26,488 nt of DNA from Bacteroidales bacterium (GCA_024683255.1 JAIKYL010000202.1:1-26488); one strand, 5' to 3'. Numbered from the stretch's first letter, positions 16,127 to 24,466 are shown. Made by a program: numbers and translations. Notes: generated by a model not told the origin, from the letters alone.

Positions 16127-17074
16127 TTATTTTCCCGGAACAACCAGCCATATGGGGCAGTGGTCGGAGACGCCGCCCTGGTAGCGGGGGCCGGAGTAGG
16201 TGCGGAGGGGCTTGGTGCCGCCGTGGGCAGCATCGGGGACCTGGAGGAAGGGGATGTAGAGAATGGACATGCGGGCCGGGAGGAGAGCCGGGGAAACGTA
16301 GAACATATCAATTAAGTTCCACGCACCATCATATTTGATGGTTCCACACCCTTGCGAAAAAAGTTCCACGGCCTGTGGAACAAGGGTGGGTTCCAGGAGT
16401 TTATAAACTGGGTTGACAGGGTTATCATTGAAGTCTCCGGTGGCTATAATGCGGTTTTCACCCAGAGTTGAAAGGGAATCGGCCAGGAAACGCAAGCGTT
16501 CCACGGCAAGGCGTCTGCGGGGCTCGGAAACGGACGTTCCACCATACTTGGAAGGGTGATGATTCACCAATACGGCAAAGTGCCCAAAAAGGCCGGAAAA
16601 GCGGCAAAGAAGAATATCCCGGGTGGCCATTACGGTATCGGCCAGGAAGAGGTGGCAGGGGCGGGCGTCTTCCAACTTCAAGTGGGAGCGCCTGTAGAGC
16701 AGCGCCACGTCTATCCCCCGGGAATCCGGCGAATCAAAGTGCACGTATTCATAGTCCAGCTTCCGCAGCGCCGTTCCCTGCAGCAGACGCCGGAGCACAA
16801 AGGCGTTCTCCACCTCGGCAAAACCAATCACATCCGGCAGTCCTCCTTCGGCCGATCCAGCCCAGAGAATCCCTTTGGCAATGGCGTTGCACTTGGCATT
16901 GAAGCGTTTCCGCGTCCATCGGCGCTCTCCCAGAGAGGAGAATTCCGCATCGGAGACGGAAGTGGAGTCGTTCCGGTAGTCAAAAAAGTTCTCCAGGTTC
17001 CAGAACATGACCCGAAGTGTATCGGCCTTTGGCTGCAACAGGGCCAGCAGGCAAACCAGCACAATCTTTCCCAT
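16127..17074 (-). CDS. Secreted endonuclease/exonuclease/phosphatase (EEP) family protein
   Basis: A 315-aa metal-dependent phosphodiesterase-type enzyme. A short hydrophobic N-terminus (IVLVCLLALLQPKA, about residues 4-17) looks like a signal peptide, so it is probably periplasmic. EEP motifs occur in order: WNLENFFD (N26, E28), FAEVEN (metal-binding Glu), SRGIDVALLYR, VNHHPSK (active-site His), ATGDFNDNP (catalytic Asp/Asn) and SDHCPIWL near the C-terminus. Members hydrolyse nucleic acid or other phosphodiesters; the substrate is not certain. The TATCTTTG box ends 5 nt before the ATG. The adjacent downstream NUC-type lipoprotein suggests a two-enzyme extracellular nucleic-acid degradation unit. 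Confidence 0.9.
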   Translation of the reverse strand: MGKIVLVCLLALLQPKADTLRVMFWNLENFFDYRNDSTSVSDAEFSSLGERRWTRKRFNAKCNAIAKGILWAGSAEGGLPDVIGFAEVENAFVLRRLLQGTALRKLDYEYVHFDSPDSRGIDVALLYRRSHLKLEDARPCHLFLADTVMATRDILLCRFSGLFGHFAVLVNHHPSKYGGTSVSEPRRRLAVERLRFLADSLSTLGENRIIATGDFNDNPVNPVYKLLEPTLVPQAVELFSQGCGTIKYDGAWNLIDMFYVSPALLPARMSILYIPFLQVPDAAHGGTKPLRTYSGPRYQGGVSDHCPIWLVVPGK

Positions 17075-17079
17075 GGCCC

Positions 17080-17087
17080 CAAAGATA
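17080..17087 (-). promoter_or_regulatory. TAnnTTTG promoter box of the EEP gene
   Basis: On the minus strand this reads TATCTTTG, ending 5 nt before the ATG at 17074. The left arm of an inverted repeat (17107-17116) lies 20-29 nt upstream of it, where a regulator could act. Confidence 0.68.
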
Positions 17088-17106
17088 AGGAACCCGGGCC
17101 GATTTC

Positions 17107-17148
17107 ATCGGTTGAAACGTTAAAATGTTACGATATAATTCAACCGAT
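17107..17148. promoter_or_regulatory. Perfect 10-bp inverted repeat, candidate operator between divergent genes
   Basis: ATCGGTTGAA at 17107-17116 is repeated as its exact reverse complement TTCAACCGAT at 17139-17148, with 22 bp between. Centre-to-centre spacing is 32 bp, about three helical turns. The arms lie upstream of both divergent TAnnTTTG boxes, close to the right-hand one, as expected of an operator for a dimeric regulator. No T tract follows either arm, so it is not an obvious terminator. Confidence 0.55.
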
Positions 17149-17154
17149 TTCTAT

Positions 17155-17162
17155 TATATTTG
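17155..17162 (+). promoter_or_regulatory. TAnnTTTG promoter box of the AlkZ-related gene
   Basis: TATATTTG matches the consensus and ends 4 nt before the ATG at 17167. It fixes that ATG, not an in-frame one at 17125 upstream of the box, as the likely start. Confidence 0.68.
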
Positions 17163-17166
17163 CACT

Positions 17167-17889
17167 ATGTCTATAGGAAAACATGCAGGGAACCCAAGAC
17201 CGCCGCACATTACCAGTGCGGAGGCCATGTTGGAGACCATCCTGGAGCTGGGAATAGTACCGTTCTTTGAGAACGTTATTCCCGGCTATTCCATAGAGGA
17301 AATGACGCCCCGGAGCAATTGGTTCGACGGTCAGGAGAACCTGTGCCTCACCCCCTGGGACTGGAAAATCCCCTGCGTTCAAAGCGGAGATGTGGCCTAC
17401 GGCAAGTTCCTCCTGGGCGGAAAGGCGGCCTTTGCCACGGTTGAATGGTACCGGGAGCTACGGAATTACCGCCAGGCACAGGCAGCGTACCAACCGGATG
17501 CCGCCCAGCAGAAGATTCTGGACTATCTGGCCGAAAACGGCAGCATCGGCATCAAGGAACTGCGTGGCCTCCTGGGCGTGAAAAAGGGTCAGGCCGATGC
17601 CATCATGACGCGCCTGCAGATGCAGTGCCGGGTGGTTACCGGCGACATTACCCGCGTATATCGCGGCGTTGACCTTCATTATAACGGCTGGCAGGTTTCT
17701 TCCTTCTGTACGCCGGAAGCGCTGTTTGAATCGGCCCCCTTTACCAACATTCCCGGTTTTCCTTTTGCGGAAGAAGTCTCCCTTCAGGTGGACCACTCTC
17801 CCGGAGATTCTTATGCCCGCCTGCAAGAAAAAATCCGCAGCCTCGTTCCCGAAGCTACGGATAAACAGATTGCACGCCTGCTGGGCTAG
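17167..17889 (+). CDS. AlkZ-related winged-helix protein
   Basis: A 240-aa soluble protein. The start at 17167 (MSIGKHAGNP) is preferred because the promoter box ends 4 nt before it. The region ELGIVPFFENVIPGYSIEE through PWDWK and VAYGKF (about residues 26-85) resembles AlkZ-related proteins, distant relatives of the winged-helix DNA glycosylases AlkZ/YcaQ; I rely on memory of the family here. Residues about 115-165 (KELRGLLGVKKGQADAIMTRLQMQ) look like a winged helix. The C-terminal third is mixed and ends in a short helical tail. It may bind DNA or act on damaged bases; activity is unproven. It is divergent from the nuclease genes across a 92-bp spacer with an inverted repeat, and its stop overlaps ychF by 4 nt. 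Confidence 0.7.
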   Translation: MSIGKHAGNPRPPHITSAEAMLETILELGIVPFFENVIPGYSIEEMTPRSNWFDGQENLCLTPWDWKIPCVQSGDVAYGKFLLGGKAAFATVEWYRELRNYRQAQAAYQPDAAQQKILDYLAENGSIGIKELRGLLGVKKGQADAIMTRLQMQCRVVTGDITRVYRGVDLHYNGWQVSSFCTPEALFESAPFTNIPGFPFAEEVSLQVDHSPGDSYARLQEKIRSLVPEATDKQIARLLG

Positions 17890-18989
17890 ACGTTAAACAG
17901 GAAATGCATGATGTCGCCGTCCTGGACGACGTAGTCTTTGCCTTCGATGCCCATCTTGCCGGCAGCGCGTACGGCAGCCTCCGTCTTGTAGTTCACAAAG
18001 TCCTCGTACTTAATTACTTCTGCGCGAATAAAGCCGCGTTCAAAGTCCGTGTGGATAACACCGGCGGCCTTGGGAGCCTTGTCCCCGGCCACTATGGTCC
18101 AGGCGCGGCACTCATCGGCCCCGGCAGTAAAGAAGGTCCTGAGTCCCAGGAGCTTATAGGCGCCCTGGATGAGGCGAACCACGCCGCTTTCGGACAGTCC
18201 CATCTCTTCCAGGAACATCTGGCGGTCTTCGTACTCCTCAATTTCGGCAATCTCGGCCTCAGTCTTGGCGGCAATTACCAGAATCTCGGCGTCCTCGCCG
18301 GCAACCGCCTTACGCACGGCATCCACATATGCGTTTCCGCTGGCGGCCGATGCCTCGTCCACGTTGCACACGTACATGACGCGTTTGTTGGTAAGGAGAT
18401 ACAGGTCCTTGGCCATCTGCTCCTCTTCCGGATTCTCCGGAACCACTTCCCGGCAGTTCTTGCCCTGCAGCAGCACCTCCCTGTAACGAAGGAGTAACGA
18501 AAGCAGCTTTTTTGCTTCCTTGTCACCGCCCGTAGTGGCCATTTTCTCCACCTTCTTGATGCGGTTCTCCACCGTTTCCAGGTCCTTGATCTGGAGTTCC
18601 GTGTCCACCACTTCCTTGTCTCGGACCGGGTCCACGGAACCGTCCACGTGCACAATGTTACCGTCGTCAAAGCAGCGGAGCACGTGCAGGATGGCGTCAC
18701 ATTCCCGGATGTTGGCCAGGAACTGGTTGCCCAGGCCCTCACCCTTGGAGGCGCCTTTCACCAGGCCGGCGATGTCCACGATTTCCACCGTAGCGGGAAT
18801 GCTGCGCTTGGGCTGGCAGATCTCCGTAAGCACTTCCAGGCGTTTGTCCGGCACATTGGTAGAGCCCACATTGGGATCTATGGTGCAGAACGGGAAATTG
18901 GCGCTCTGGGCCTTTCCGGAGCTGATGCAATTAAACAAAGTAGACTTGCCAACATTGGGCAAGCCTACTATTCCACATTTTAAAGACAT
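17886..18989 (-). CDS. ychF: Redox-regulated ribosome-binding ATPase YchF (Obg-like)
   Basis: A 367-aa TRAFAC P-loop protein of the YchF/OLA1 family, normal length. The P-loop is GLPNVGKST (residues 9-17), the G3 region is DIAGLVKGASKG, and the base-specificity motif is N209-V-D-E, the variant that makes YchF prefer ATP to GTP. A coiled-coil insertion (about residues 130-165) and a C-terminal TGS domain (about residues 280-367, including LRTFFTAGADECRAW) follow. It binds ribosomes and influences translation and stress responses. It begins 9 nt after the PpiD-like gene with no recognisable promoter box, so it is probably co-transcribed. It converges with the AlkZ-related gene and overlaps it by 4 nt. 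Confidence 0.98.
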   Translation of the reverse strand: MSLKCGIVGLPNVGKSTLFNCISSGKAQSANFPFCTIDPNVGSTNVPDKRLEVLTEICQPKRSIPATVEIVDIAGLVKGASKGEGLGNQFLANIRECDAILHVLRCFDDGNIVHVDGSVDPVRDKEVVDTELQIKDLETVENRIKKVEKMATTGGDKEAKKLLSLLLRYREVLLQGKNCREVVPENPEEEQMAKDLYLLTNKRVMYVCNVDEASAASGNAYVDAVRKAVAGEDAEILVIAAKTEAEIAEIEEYEDRQMFLEEMGLSESGVVRLIQGAYKLLGLRTFFTAGADECRAWTIVAGDKAPKAAGVIHTDFERGFIRAEVIKYEDFVNYKTEAAVRAAGKMGIEGKDYVVQDGDIMHFLFNV

Positions 18990-18998
18990 AATTATCTG

Positions 18999-21086
18999 TT
19001 AAAAGAAACGGGCGCGGTTGTCCTTGACCGTCTTGTCCATCATCACGGGCAGCAGCAGCTGCAGGCCGTAGCTGTTGTACTGGTTCTGGAGATTCTGGGC
19101 GTCGTCTTCCGTGTAGAAGGAACCGATCTCACGGCCGTTTACACGGAACAGATAGGTACCCATGTTACCGGCAACGGGACCACCGAGCTTGTTCTCCGGG
19201 GTGGCGAACACAGCGCCGATGAAGGAAGGCTCCGTGGTGGGGGCCGAATTGGTGGAGAAGGTCACGTCCGTGAGGTTGCCGATCTGGAGACCCAGCTTTT
19301 CGGCGGCCTCTTCCAGCGTGCTCACACCCTGAAGCTGGGCGGCGATATCGTCGCGACGCTTCTGGGCGTATGCCTCATAATAGAGGTTGGTGCGGATGTT
19401 CTCGGCCACCTCTTCCAGCGTGGAATAACCTTCCTTGTGAGCGTCCTTGACGGCTGCAATGAAGAAGTAGTTATTGTCCACAGTGATGATGTTGGAGGCC
19501 TTTCCAGGCTTGTTGTCAAAGCACCAGCGGGTTACTTCCTTGGCATGGTCGATGGAACCATAGGTGTCCGTTCCCTCGTTGATGGTGAGGCTGCGGGAAT
19601 AGATGCCGGTGGAGTCACAGGCGGCCTTGTAGTTGCTGTACTTGCCGGCTGCCTTGGTGGCAAGGATGTTGGCCTGGTTGTAGATGCGGGCATAGGTTTC
19701 CTTGCTGGGAAGGGTGGCCTTCTCAAAGATGGCTACCTGCTTCTTGGAAACAGGGGCGGTGGTCTTCACCACGTCCACTATGTGGGTGCCATACTGGGTG
19801 GTAAGAATGAACGGCTTACCCTTGGCGGCGGTAAAGATGGACTCGAAGCCGGGGATAAGGGCATTCTGGGTCATCCAACCCAGGTTTCCCAGTTCTCCGT
19901 CCAGGGCGTTGGCCTGATCGGCGGAATAGAGGGCGGCCAGGGCGGCGAAGTTGTTACCCTTCAGTTCGCCCAGCAGGCTGTCGGCCAGGTGACGGGCATC
20001 CGTACCCTGAAGCAGGATGTGGCGCACGTACACGGAATCCGGAATATTGGCCTGATCCATGATGCGGGCGGCATAGAAGGTTTCGCCGGAAGAGATTACC
20101 GGGGAAACACCGGAAGCGTTGTCCTTTACAAAGTCGTCAATCTCCGCATTCACGGAACGAAGCTCTCCGGCCTTATACCAATACTCGCTCCACTGGCGGT
20201 CCGAGTTGCGCTGCAGGAAGGCACGCACGTTGTCCGTGGTGGCAAATTCCTCGTACTGGCCAACAAATTCCGTATTCTGAGCGGCGACATCATCACCGGA
20301 AGGAACCACCTCGAACACAGCGTATTCAATGTCGCGGGAAGCGTCCTGGCGGAAGCTTTCCTTGTGCTCATTGTAGAACTTCTTGATATCGGCCGATGAG
20401 ATAACGATGGCGGTATCCATGGGGAAGTACGTGTTGGGGGATACCACGAAATCCACGTTGGCCAGGGTGTTGTTCTCCGAGATGGACTTCTTGAGCTGCA
20501 GGGCATTCTCGAAGTTGGAAGCGGTGAACAGGTTGCTGTACTTGGTGTCGTAACGGCTGATGCGCACCAGGTTCTGCAGATAGTTGCGGATCTGGCGGTA
20601 CTGCGGATTCTCATCGCTGGAAGCCATCTCCATGAAGTCGCGCACCATGGCGGAGGAGGTATTTCCATTCTCGTCCCGGAACAGACCGCTGTTTACGATA
20701 ACGGGGGAAATGTTATCACCCACAAACAGGTCTATCTGTTCCTGCTGGCCCACGTTGATACCGGCTTTCTGGATGGTGGGAATTACCAGATAATCCTGGA
20801 CAAGGTTCTGCCAGGTTTGCTCACGCATCTGCTTCTGGGCATCTTCGCTGGAAGTGGAAACGCCGGTGAGCATCTGATTAATATCCGAATTCTGTTTTAC
20901 CAACTGGTCGAAATCCGTATAGGAGATGGATTTACCGTTGATCTTGCCGACATCGTACTTGCTGGAAGCGGACTGGATGGTCTGAATGATGTCGGACGGA
21001 TTTACAAGGAAGAGTAAAAGACCGAAGGCAATGATGAGCGATGCACCAATGCCGAATTTAGTTCTGATGGTCTCAAGAGCTGCCAT
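18999..21086 (-). CDS. ppiD: Membrane-anchored peptidyl-prolyl isomerase/chaperone, PpiD/SurA-like
   Basis: A 695-aa periplasmic folding factor anchored by one N-terminal helix (GIGASLIIAFGLLLFLVN, about residues 12-29). A SurA-N-like chaperone region follows (about residues 40-240). A parvulin-type isomerase domain spans roughly residues 345-450: VRHILLQG, a Leu/Ala-rich helix, GELGNLGWM and PFILTTQYGTHIVDV. A second, degenerate parvulin-like segment may lie at about residues 500-640. Family members help fold outer-membrane and periplasmic proteins. The start matches MAALETIRTK and lies 39 nt after a TAATTTTG box, with an A-rich leader. Upstream are lptC and other envelope genes; downstream, 9 nt away, is ychF. 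Confidence 0.93.
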   Translation of the reverse strand: MAALETIRTKFGIGASLIIAFGLLLFLVNPSDIIQTIQSASSKYDVGKINGKSISYTDFDQLVKQNSDINQMLTGVSTSSEDAQKQMREQTWQNLVQDYLVIPTIQKAGINVGQQEQIDLFVGDNISPVIVNSGLFRDENGNTSSAMVRDFMEMASSDENPQYRQIRNYLQNLVRISRYDTKYSNLFTASNFENALQLKKSISENNTLANVDFVVSPNTYFPMDTAIVISSADIKKFYNEHKESFRQDASRDIEYAVFEVVPSGDDVAAQNTEFVGQYEEFATTDNVRAFLQRNSDRQWSEYWYKAGELRSVNAEIDDFVKDNASGVSPVISSGETFYAARIMDQANIPDSVYVRHILLQGTDARHLADSLLGELKGNNFAALAALYSADQANALDGELGNLGWMTQNALIPGFESIFTAAKGKPFILTTQYGTHIVDVVKTTAPVSKKQVAIFEKATLPSKETYARIYNQANILATKAAGKYSNYKAACDSTGIYSRSLTINEGTDTYGSIDHAKEVTRWCFDNKPGKASNIITVDNNYFFIAAVKDAHKEGYSTLEEVAENIRTNLYYEAYAQKRRDDIAAQLQGVSTLEEAAEKLGLQIGNLTDVTFSTNSAPTTEPSFIGAVFATPENKLGGPVAGNMGTYLFRVNGREIGSFYTEDDAQNLQNQYNSYGLQLLLPVMMDKTVKDNRARFF

Positions 21087-21125
21087 TTTTTTATCTGTTT
21101 TTTAATTTTTACTCGATAAGGGCTG

Positions 21126-21133
21126 CAAAATTA
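21126..21133 (-). promoter_or_regulatory. TAnnTTTG promoter box of ppiD-ychF
   Basis: On the minus strand this reads TAATTTTG in the 69-nt gap after lptC. It is followed by a leader of about 39 nt, including an A-rich stretch just before the ATG, the arrangement usual for Bacteroidetes genes with leaders. Confidence 0.62.
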
Positions 21134-21155
21134 CGAAATTTCTTCCAATTAACCA

Positions 21156-21785
21156 CTATTTTTTTAACATCGGCCCTATAAAATTAACAGAATCAATGAC
21201 AACGACCGTTGAATCCTGCTCCACGACGAACTCATTATCGAAAGGAGAAAGCAGGATGGCGTTGCGCGCCATTTCGTCCGAACGCATGCCGTAACCCTGC
21301 AGTAAGCCGCTGGGAGAGGTCATTTTAATATAACAGTCGGTCCAGATTTCCTTGGCCTCCTGGTCCCAGTACAGGGTATCCGTTTCCATGGTCTCCTGTT
21401 TTATGACATTACGGATGACAACATGGTCAAAAACGGACCAGATCTCTTTGTCTTTTCCGCCGATACGCTTGTCGTGGCGGGCCTTGCCGGAAACAATAGT
21501 GGTTTCCACAGAGCCGTCTTCGGCATATCCAAAGAAATGCACCCCCTGCGGAAACAGATCGAAAGAAAGGGAATCCTGCTCGTAAACCTCCAACCTGGGT
21601 GCCTCCACCCGGGTTTTCAGGACACCGTTCTCCGTTTGGACAAAGAACATGTCTTCTACTACTTGGATGGGGGTTACGTTAAGGTCCAGTTTTTCTGCCT
21701 CGGACAGACTACCCTTACACGAATAAACGACGAAAGCAACCGCCAGAGCGGTTGCCATCGTCTTGAATATGTCTTTGGTATTCAC
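21156..21785 (-). CDS. lptC: LPS export ABC transporter periplasmic protein LptC
   Basis: A 209-aa LptC-like protein, the single-pass bitopic partner that passes lipopolysaccharide from the inner-membrane LptBFG complex to the LptA bridge. An N-terminal hydrophobic stretch (about residues 10-22) ends in VYSC, which may be a lipobox as in many Bacteroidetes LptC proteins. The body is beta-rich and matches the LptC fold: VEDMFFVQTENGVLKTRVEA, a strand pair around VSGKARHDK, and LYWDQEAKEIWTD. The start appears to be GTG at 21785, overlapping the preceding stop as TAGTG; an internal ATG nine codons later (Met10) would shorten the n-region but keep the hydrophobic part. It is co-transcribed with the TPR and porin genes. 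Confidence 0.88.
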   Translation of the reverse strand: MNTKDIFKTMATALAVAFVVYSCKGSLSEAEKLDLNVTPIQVVEDMFFVQTENGVLKTRVEAPRLEVYEQDSLSFDLFPQGVHFFGYAEDGSVETTIVSGKARHDKRIGGKDKEIWSVFDHVVIRNVIKQETMETDTLYWDQEAKEIWTDCYIKMTSPSGLLQGYGMRSDEMARNAILLSPFDNEFVVEQDSTVVVIDSVNFIGPMLKK

Positions 21786-23113
21786 TACCTGTTGCTCACA
21801 CGCACCGTGGTGGAGGCGGACATACCGCCGCAGGAAACGGTGTAGCTCTGGCCGGCGCTGAGGTCGTACATGAAGATTTCGCTGGCCTCCGGATAGTAAC
21901 GGCTCACGCTGGAGATGGAGGCGGAAGCCTCATCGGCAACGGTGGGATCTGTGCTGCGGGCCTTCTGGTAGCAGTCCGTGGCGGCCCAGTAGCGGGCATA
22001 CTTGTTAACCTCGCCGTCGCAGCTTACGGAAGCCCAGAGGTTACCCAGGATGATGTATGCCTTGCCGGCATAACCATAGTCCATATCGATGGCCTTGCGG
22101 GCGCTCTCATAAGCCTTGGAACGCAGACCGTTCTTGTAGGAGAACAGGGCCAGTTCATAGTAGTACTGGGCGTCGGTGGCAGGATCGGACTCCGGAGCGG
22201 CGATAGCCTCTTCCATGTACTTGCCTGCATCGGCCACATTGCCGCGGGCCGAGTTAAGGCGGAACAGGGCATAGGCGCTCTTGTAGGAAGGATCCAGCTT
22301 ATACATGGAGGTCACAGCCTTGAGATACAGGTCGTTGGAGGCGCAGTCGTCGGCGGTGTTCATGAGCTTCACGATGTTGGAGACCAGGGTGAGGTTCTCC
22401 GGATCTGCCTCGTAACGGGGACCGAAGATGGCGATGAGGTTCTCGCAGGAAGCCACCTTACTGTCGGCAAACAGGGACTCGATGGTGGCCTTGGCCTTCA
22501 GGTTCTCTTCCTCGTCGGACTCATTCTTGGCCTCGGCCTTCTCAATGAGCTCGGACACTTTGTCGTACATGCCGATAACCTCGTCGGCCTGCAGCTGGTT
22601 CTCGCGATACAAGCTGATGGAAGCCTGCAGCACCTTTACCAGGATATCGCGCTTGGTGCCGGCACCCAGCTCGTCCATGATCTCGTTGAGATTCTTGTAC
22701 AGGTATGCGGCGTCATCTCCCTTGTAGTTGATCATGTACTGACCCTTGTTGTTGAGGATGGTGCTGCGGTTCTTGGGATAGGCGGTCATACGCTGGTCCT
22801 GCAGGGCCAGGATGGTATCCACGATACCGGCCTTCCAGGTAACATCCTTAACCTTGTTGTACTGCTGGGTCATGAGGGTGGTACCGTGCACGAACATGTT
22901 CTGGGATGCCGAAGGAGGGCATAAGGCATAGGCCCTTCTCCAGTTGGGAAGAGCGGATTCGTAATTCTTCTGCTTGTAGTACTCCTGATAGTAGGAGAGG
23001 TACTTGATGCACTCTGCGCTGTCGGCGCCGTACTTGCCCTGTGCAGATGCAGAAAGCCCTGCGGAAAGGAAAGCGACCGATGCGGCCAGGAAGGTAAGGA
23101 CTAATTTTTTCAT
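21785..23113 (-). CDS. Exported TPR-like repeat protein conserved in Bacteroidetes
   Basis: A 442-aa exported protein. MKKLVLTFLAASVAFLSAGLSASAQ is a signal peptide with a likely cleavage after Ala-Ser-Ala. The mature protein is helical with TPR-like repeats: KYLSYYQEYYKQKNYESALPNWRRA (about residues 37-61) at the start, and AYALFRLNSARGNVADAGKYMEEA followed by YYELALFSYKNGLRSKAYESARKAI (about residues 270-330). The C-terminal tail is a short beta-rich region with SCGGMSASTTV. It probably scaffolds periplasmic or outer-membrane proteins; partners are unknown. It lies between the porin (60-nt gap) and lptC (1-nt overlap), a neighbourhood conserved in Bacteroidales. The 60-nt gap has no exact TAnnTTTG box. 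Confidence 0.88.
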   Translation of the reverse strand: MKKLVLTFLAASVAFLSAGLSASAQGKYGADSAECIKYLSYYQEYYKQKNYESALPNWRRAYALCPPSASQNMFVHGTTLMTQQYNKVKDVTWKAGIVDTILALQDQRMTAYPKNRSTILNNKGQYMINYKGDDAAYLYKNLNEIMDELGAGTKRDILVKVLQASISLYRENQLQADEVIGMYDKVSELIEKAEAKNESDEEENLKAKATIESLFADSKVASCENLIAIFGPRYEADPENLTLVSNIVKLMNTADDCASNDLYLKAVTSMYKLDPSYKSAYALFRLNSARGNVADAGKYMEEAIAAPESDPATDAQYYYELALFSYKNGLRSKAYESARKAIDMDYGYAGKAYIILGNLWASVSCDGEVNKYARYWAATDCYQKARSTDPTVADEASASISSVSRYYPEASEIFMYDLSAGQSYTVSCGGMSASTTVRVSNR

Positions 23114-23173
23114 ATCGTAAGATTTTGTTTGTTTTTCCGTTTTGGGGTTATGATTTACAACTATCGTGCTAAA

Positions 23174-24466
23174 TTAATTGTACAGCGGTTTCTCGAACCA
23201 GATATCAAAGAGGTTGAAACCGATATTTACGCCGATGTAACGTTCTTTAAGCTGGCCGGGTGCAAGGCCTCTCTGGCCGAAATCCAGGCCCACGGTGATA
23301 CCGTTGTAATAACGGAAAACGGGGACTGTCATACCCAAGGTTACACCCACTGCATCTACGTGCTTTCCATCCACCGTATAATAGGACTGGTCATAATATG
23401 CGCCCAGTCTGTATGTGCAGCGCCTGAGGAAATAACGGATATCGTTGCGGTTGGGCGTCCATTCCGCACCCAGCCGGAACGACTGGGCTGTTGACGAGGC
23501 AAACACCCTGTCTCCCACATTGGAAAAGCCCATTACATTGTCGAAGCCGGACTTGCTCCAGTCTGAACGGGTATAATCCACCTCCACCATGAAGATGTCC
23601 GACTTGCGGAAGGACAGGCCCACGCCCAGTTCGTCTCCAAAACGGAGGCCGGCGCCATTGAGCGGCGTTTCGTCCGTTTCCCTGTAATAGGAACCTTCTT
23701 CCAGATAATGGATATGGTGACCGTTGATTCCTGTGGACAGCTTGTAGGTGGCTCCCAGGGTAAGGAAGGTGGTTGTACTGAGAGGCTGTTCGTACTGAAG
23801 GCCGAATTTAACTCCCAGATTATTTACCTGCAGGGAGTCTCCGCTATGGTACGTGCGGTAAGATTCATCGGCATAGCTTTGCGTGGCCGATTTGTTGATG
23901 TTACCGAACACATACATGCCCTGCACACCCAGGGAAAGCCGGTTCCAAAGGGTGCCGGCAAAAGCGGCGAATACCTGATATACACCGCCGTTACCCGAAG
24001 AAACGAAAGTATTGCGGGTGGTGTAGAGATCTATATTGGAAGAAGTAATCTGGTATCCCACATCGCTGAGCGGAGTAACGCCCACCATCATAGCCGTATG
24101 GTTCCAAAGCGGGAAAGACAGTACGAAGTCTTCAATATTAACCGTGTTGTTAAGGGCTGCTTTGCCTTCCTGCGTGAATAGGGTGAACTTGGAAGTGAGG
24201 CCGAAGTCAGTCATGAAGGACAGGGAGTCCCGGGCAGTGATGGACGCAGGATTCATGATATTGATGAACCGCTTGTTGCGGGCTGCTACGCCTACCCCAC
24301 CCATGCTTCTGTTCCAGGCCGTTCCGCTGGAGTGGATCTGTCCTATTCCATATACGGAATAAGGAGAGTATCCACTGTAGGTTCCGTCTGTCTGGGCCGA
24401 AGCCACAAACGGGACCATCAGGGGAACTAGCAGGGCCAATAACCTATTTTTCCAACTTCTGAGCAT
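23174..24466 (-). CDS. Outer-membrane transporter of the FadL/TodX (OmpP1) type
   Basis: A 430-aa outer-membrane beta-barrel. A signal peptide (about residues 1-24, ending VASAQ) is followed by YSPYSVYGIGQIHSSGTAWNRSMGGVGVA, including the GGVGVA/NPAS pattern (N-I-M-N-P-A-S near residue 75) seen in FadL/OmpP1-like hydrophobic-compound channels. The remainder alternates amphipathic strands, with YDQSYYTVDGK and the final strand IGVNIGFNLFDIWFEKPLYN. It probably transports hydrophobic or lipid-like molecules across the outer membrane; ligand unknown. It overlaps the 3' end of coaX by 23 nt, so expression is likely driven from the coaX promoter. The next in-frame Met lies inside the signal peptide, which supports this start. 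Confidence 0.88.
   Translation of the reverse strand: MLRSWKNRLLALLVPLMVPFVASAQTDGTYSGYSPYSVYGIGQIHSSGTAWNRSMGGVGVAARNKRFINIMNPASITARDSLSFMTDFGLTSKFTLFTQEGKAALNNTVNIEDFVLSFPLWNHTAMMVGVTPLSDVGYQITSSNIDLYTTRNTFVSSGNGGVYQVFAAFAGTLWNRLSLGVQGMYVFGNINKSATQSYADESYRTYHSGDSLQVNNLGVKFGLQYEQPLSTTTFLTLGATYKLSTGINGHHIHYLEEGSYYRETDETPLNGAGLRFGDELGVGLSFRKSDIFMVEVDYTRSDWSKSGFDNVMGFSNVGDRVFASSTAQSFRLGAEWTPNRNDIRYFLRRCTYRLGAYYDQSYYTVDGKHVDAVGVTLGMTVPVFRYYNGITVGLDFGQRGLAPGQLKERYIGVNIGFNLFDIWFEKPLYN

Noticed and set aside
18990..18998. Separate promoter for ychF
   Set aside because: There are only 9 nt after the previous stop and no TAnnTTTG box.
23114..23173. Promoter for the TPR gene
   Set aside because: The 60-nt gap has only a one-mismatch box (TAATTTAG), and the gene is probably read from the coaX promoter.
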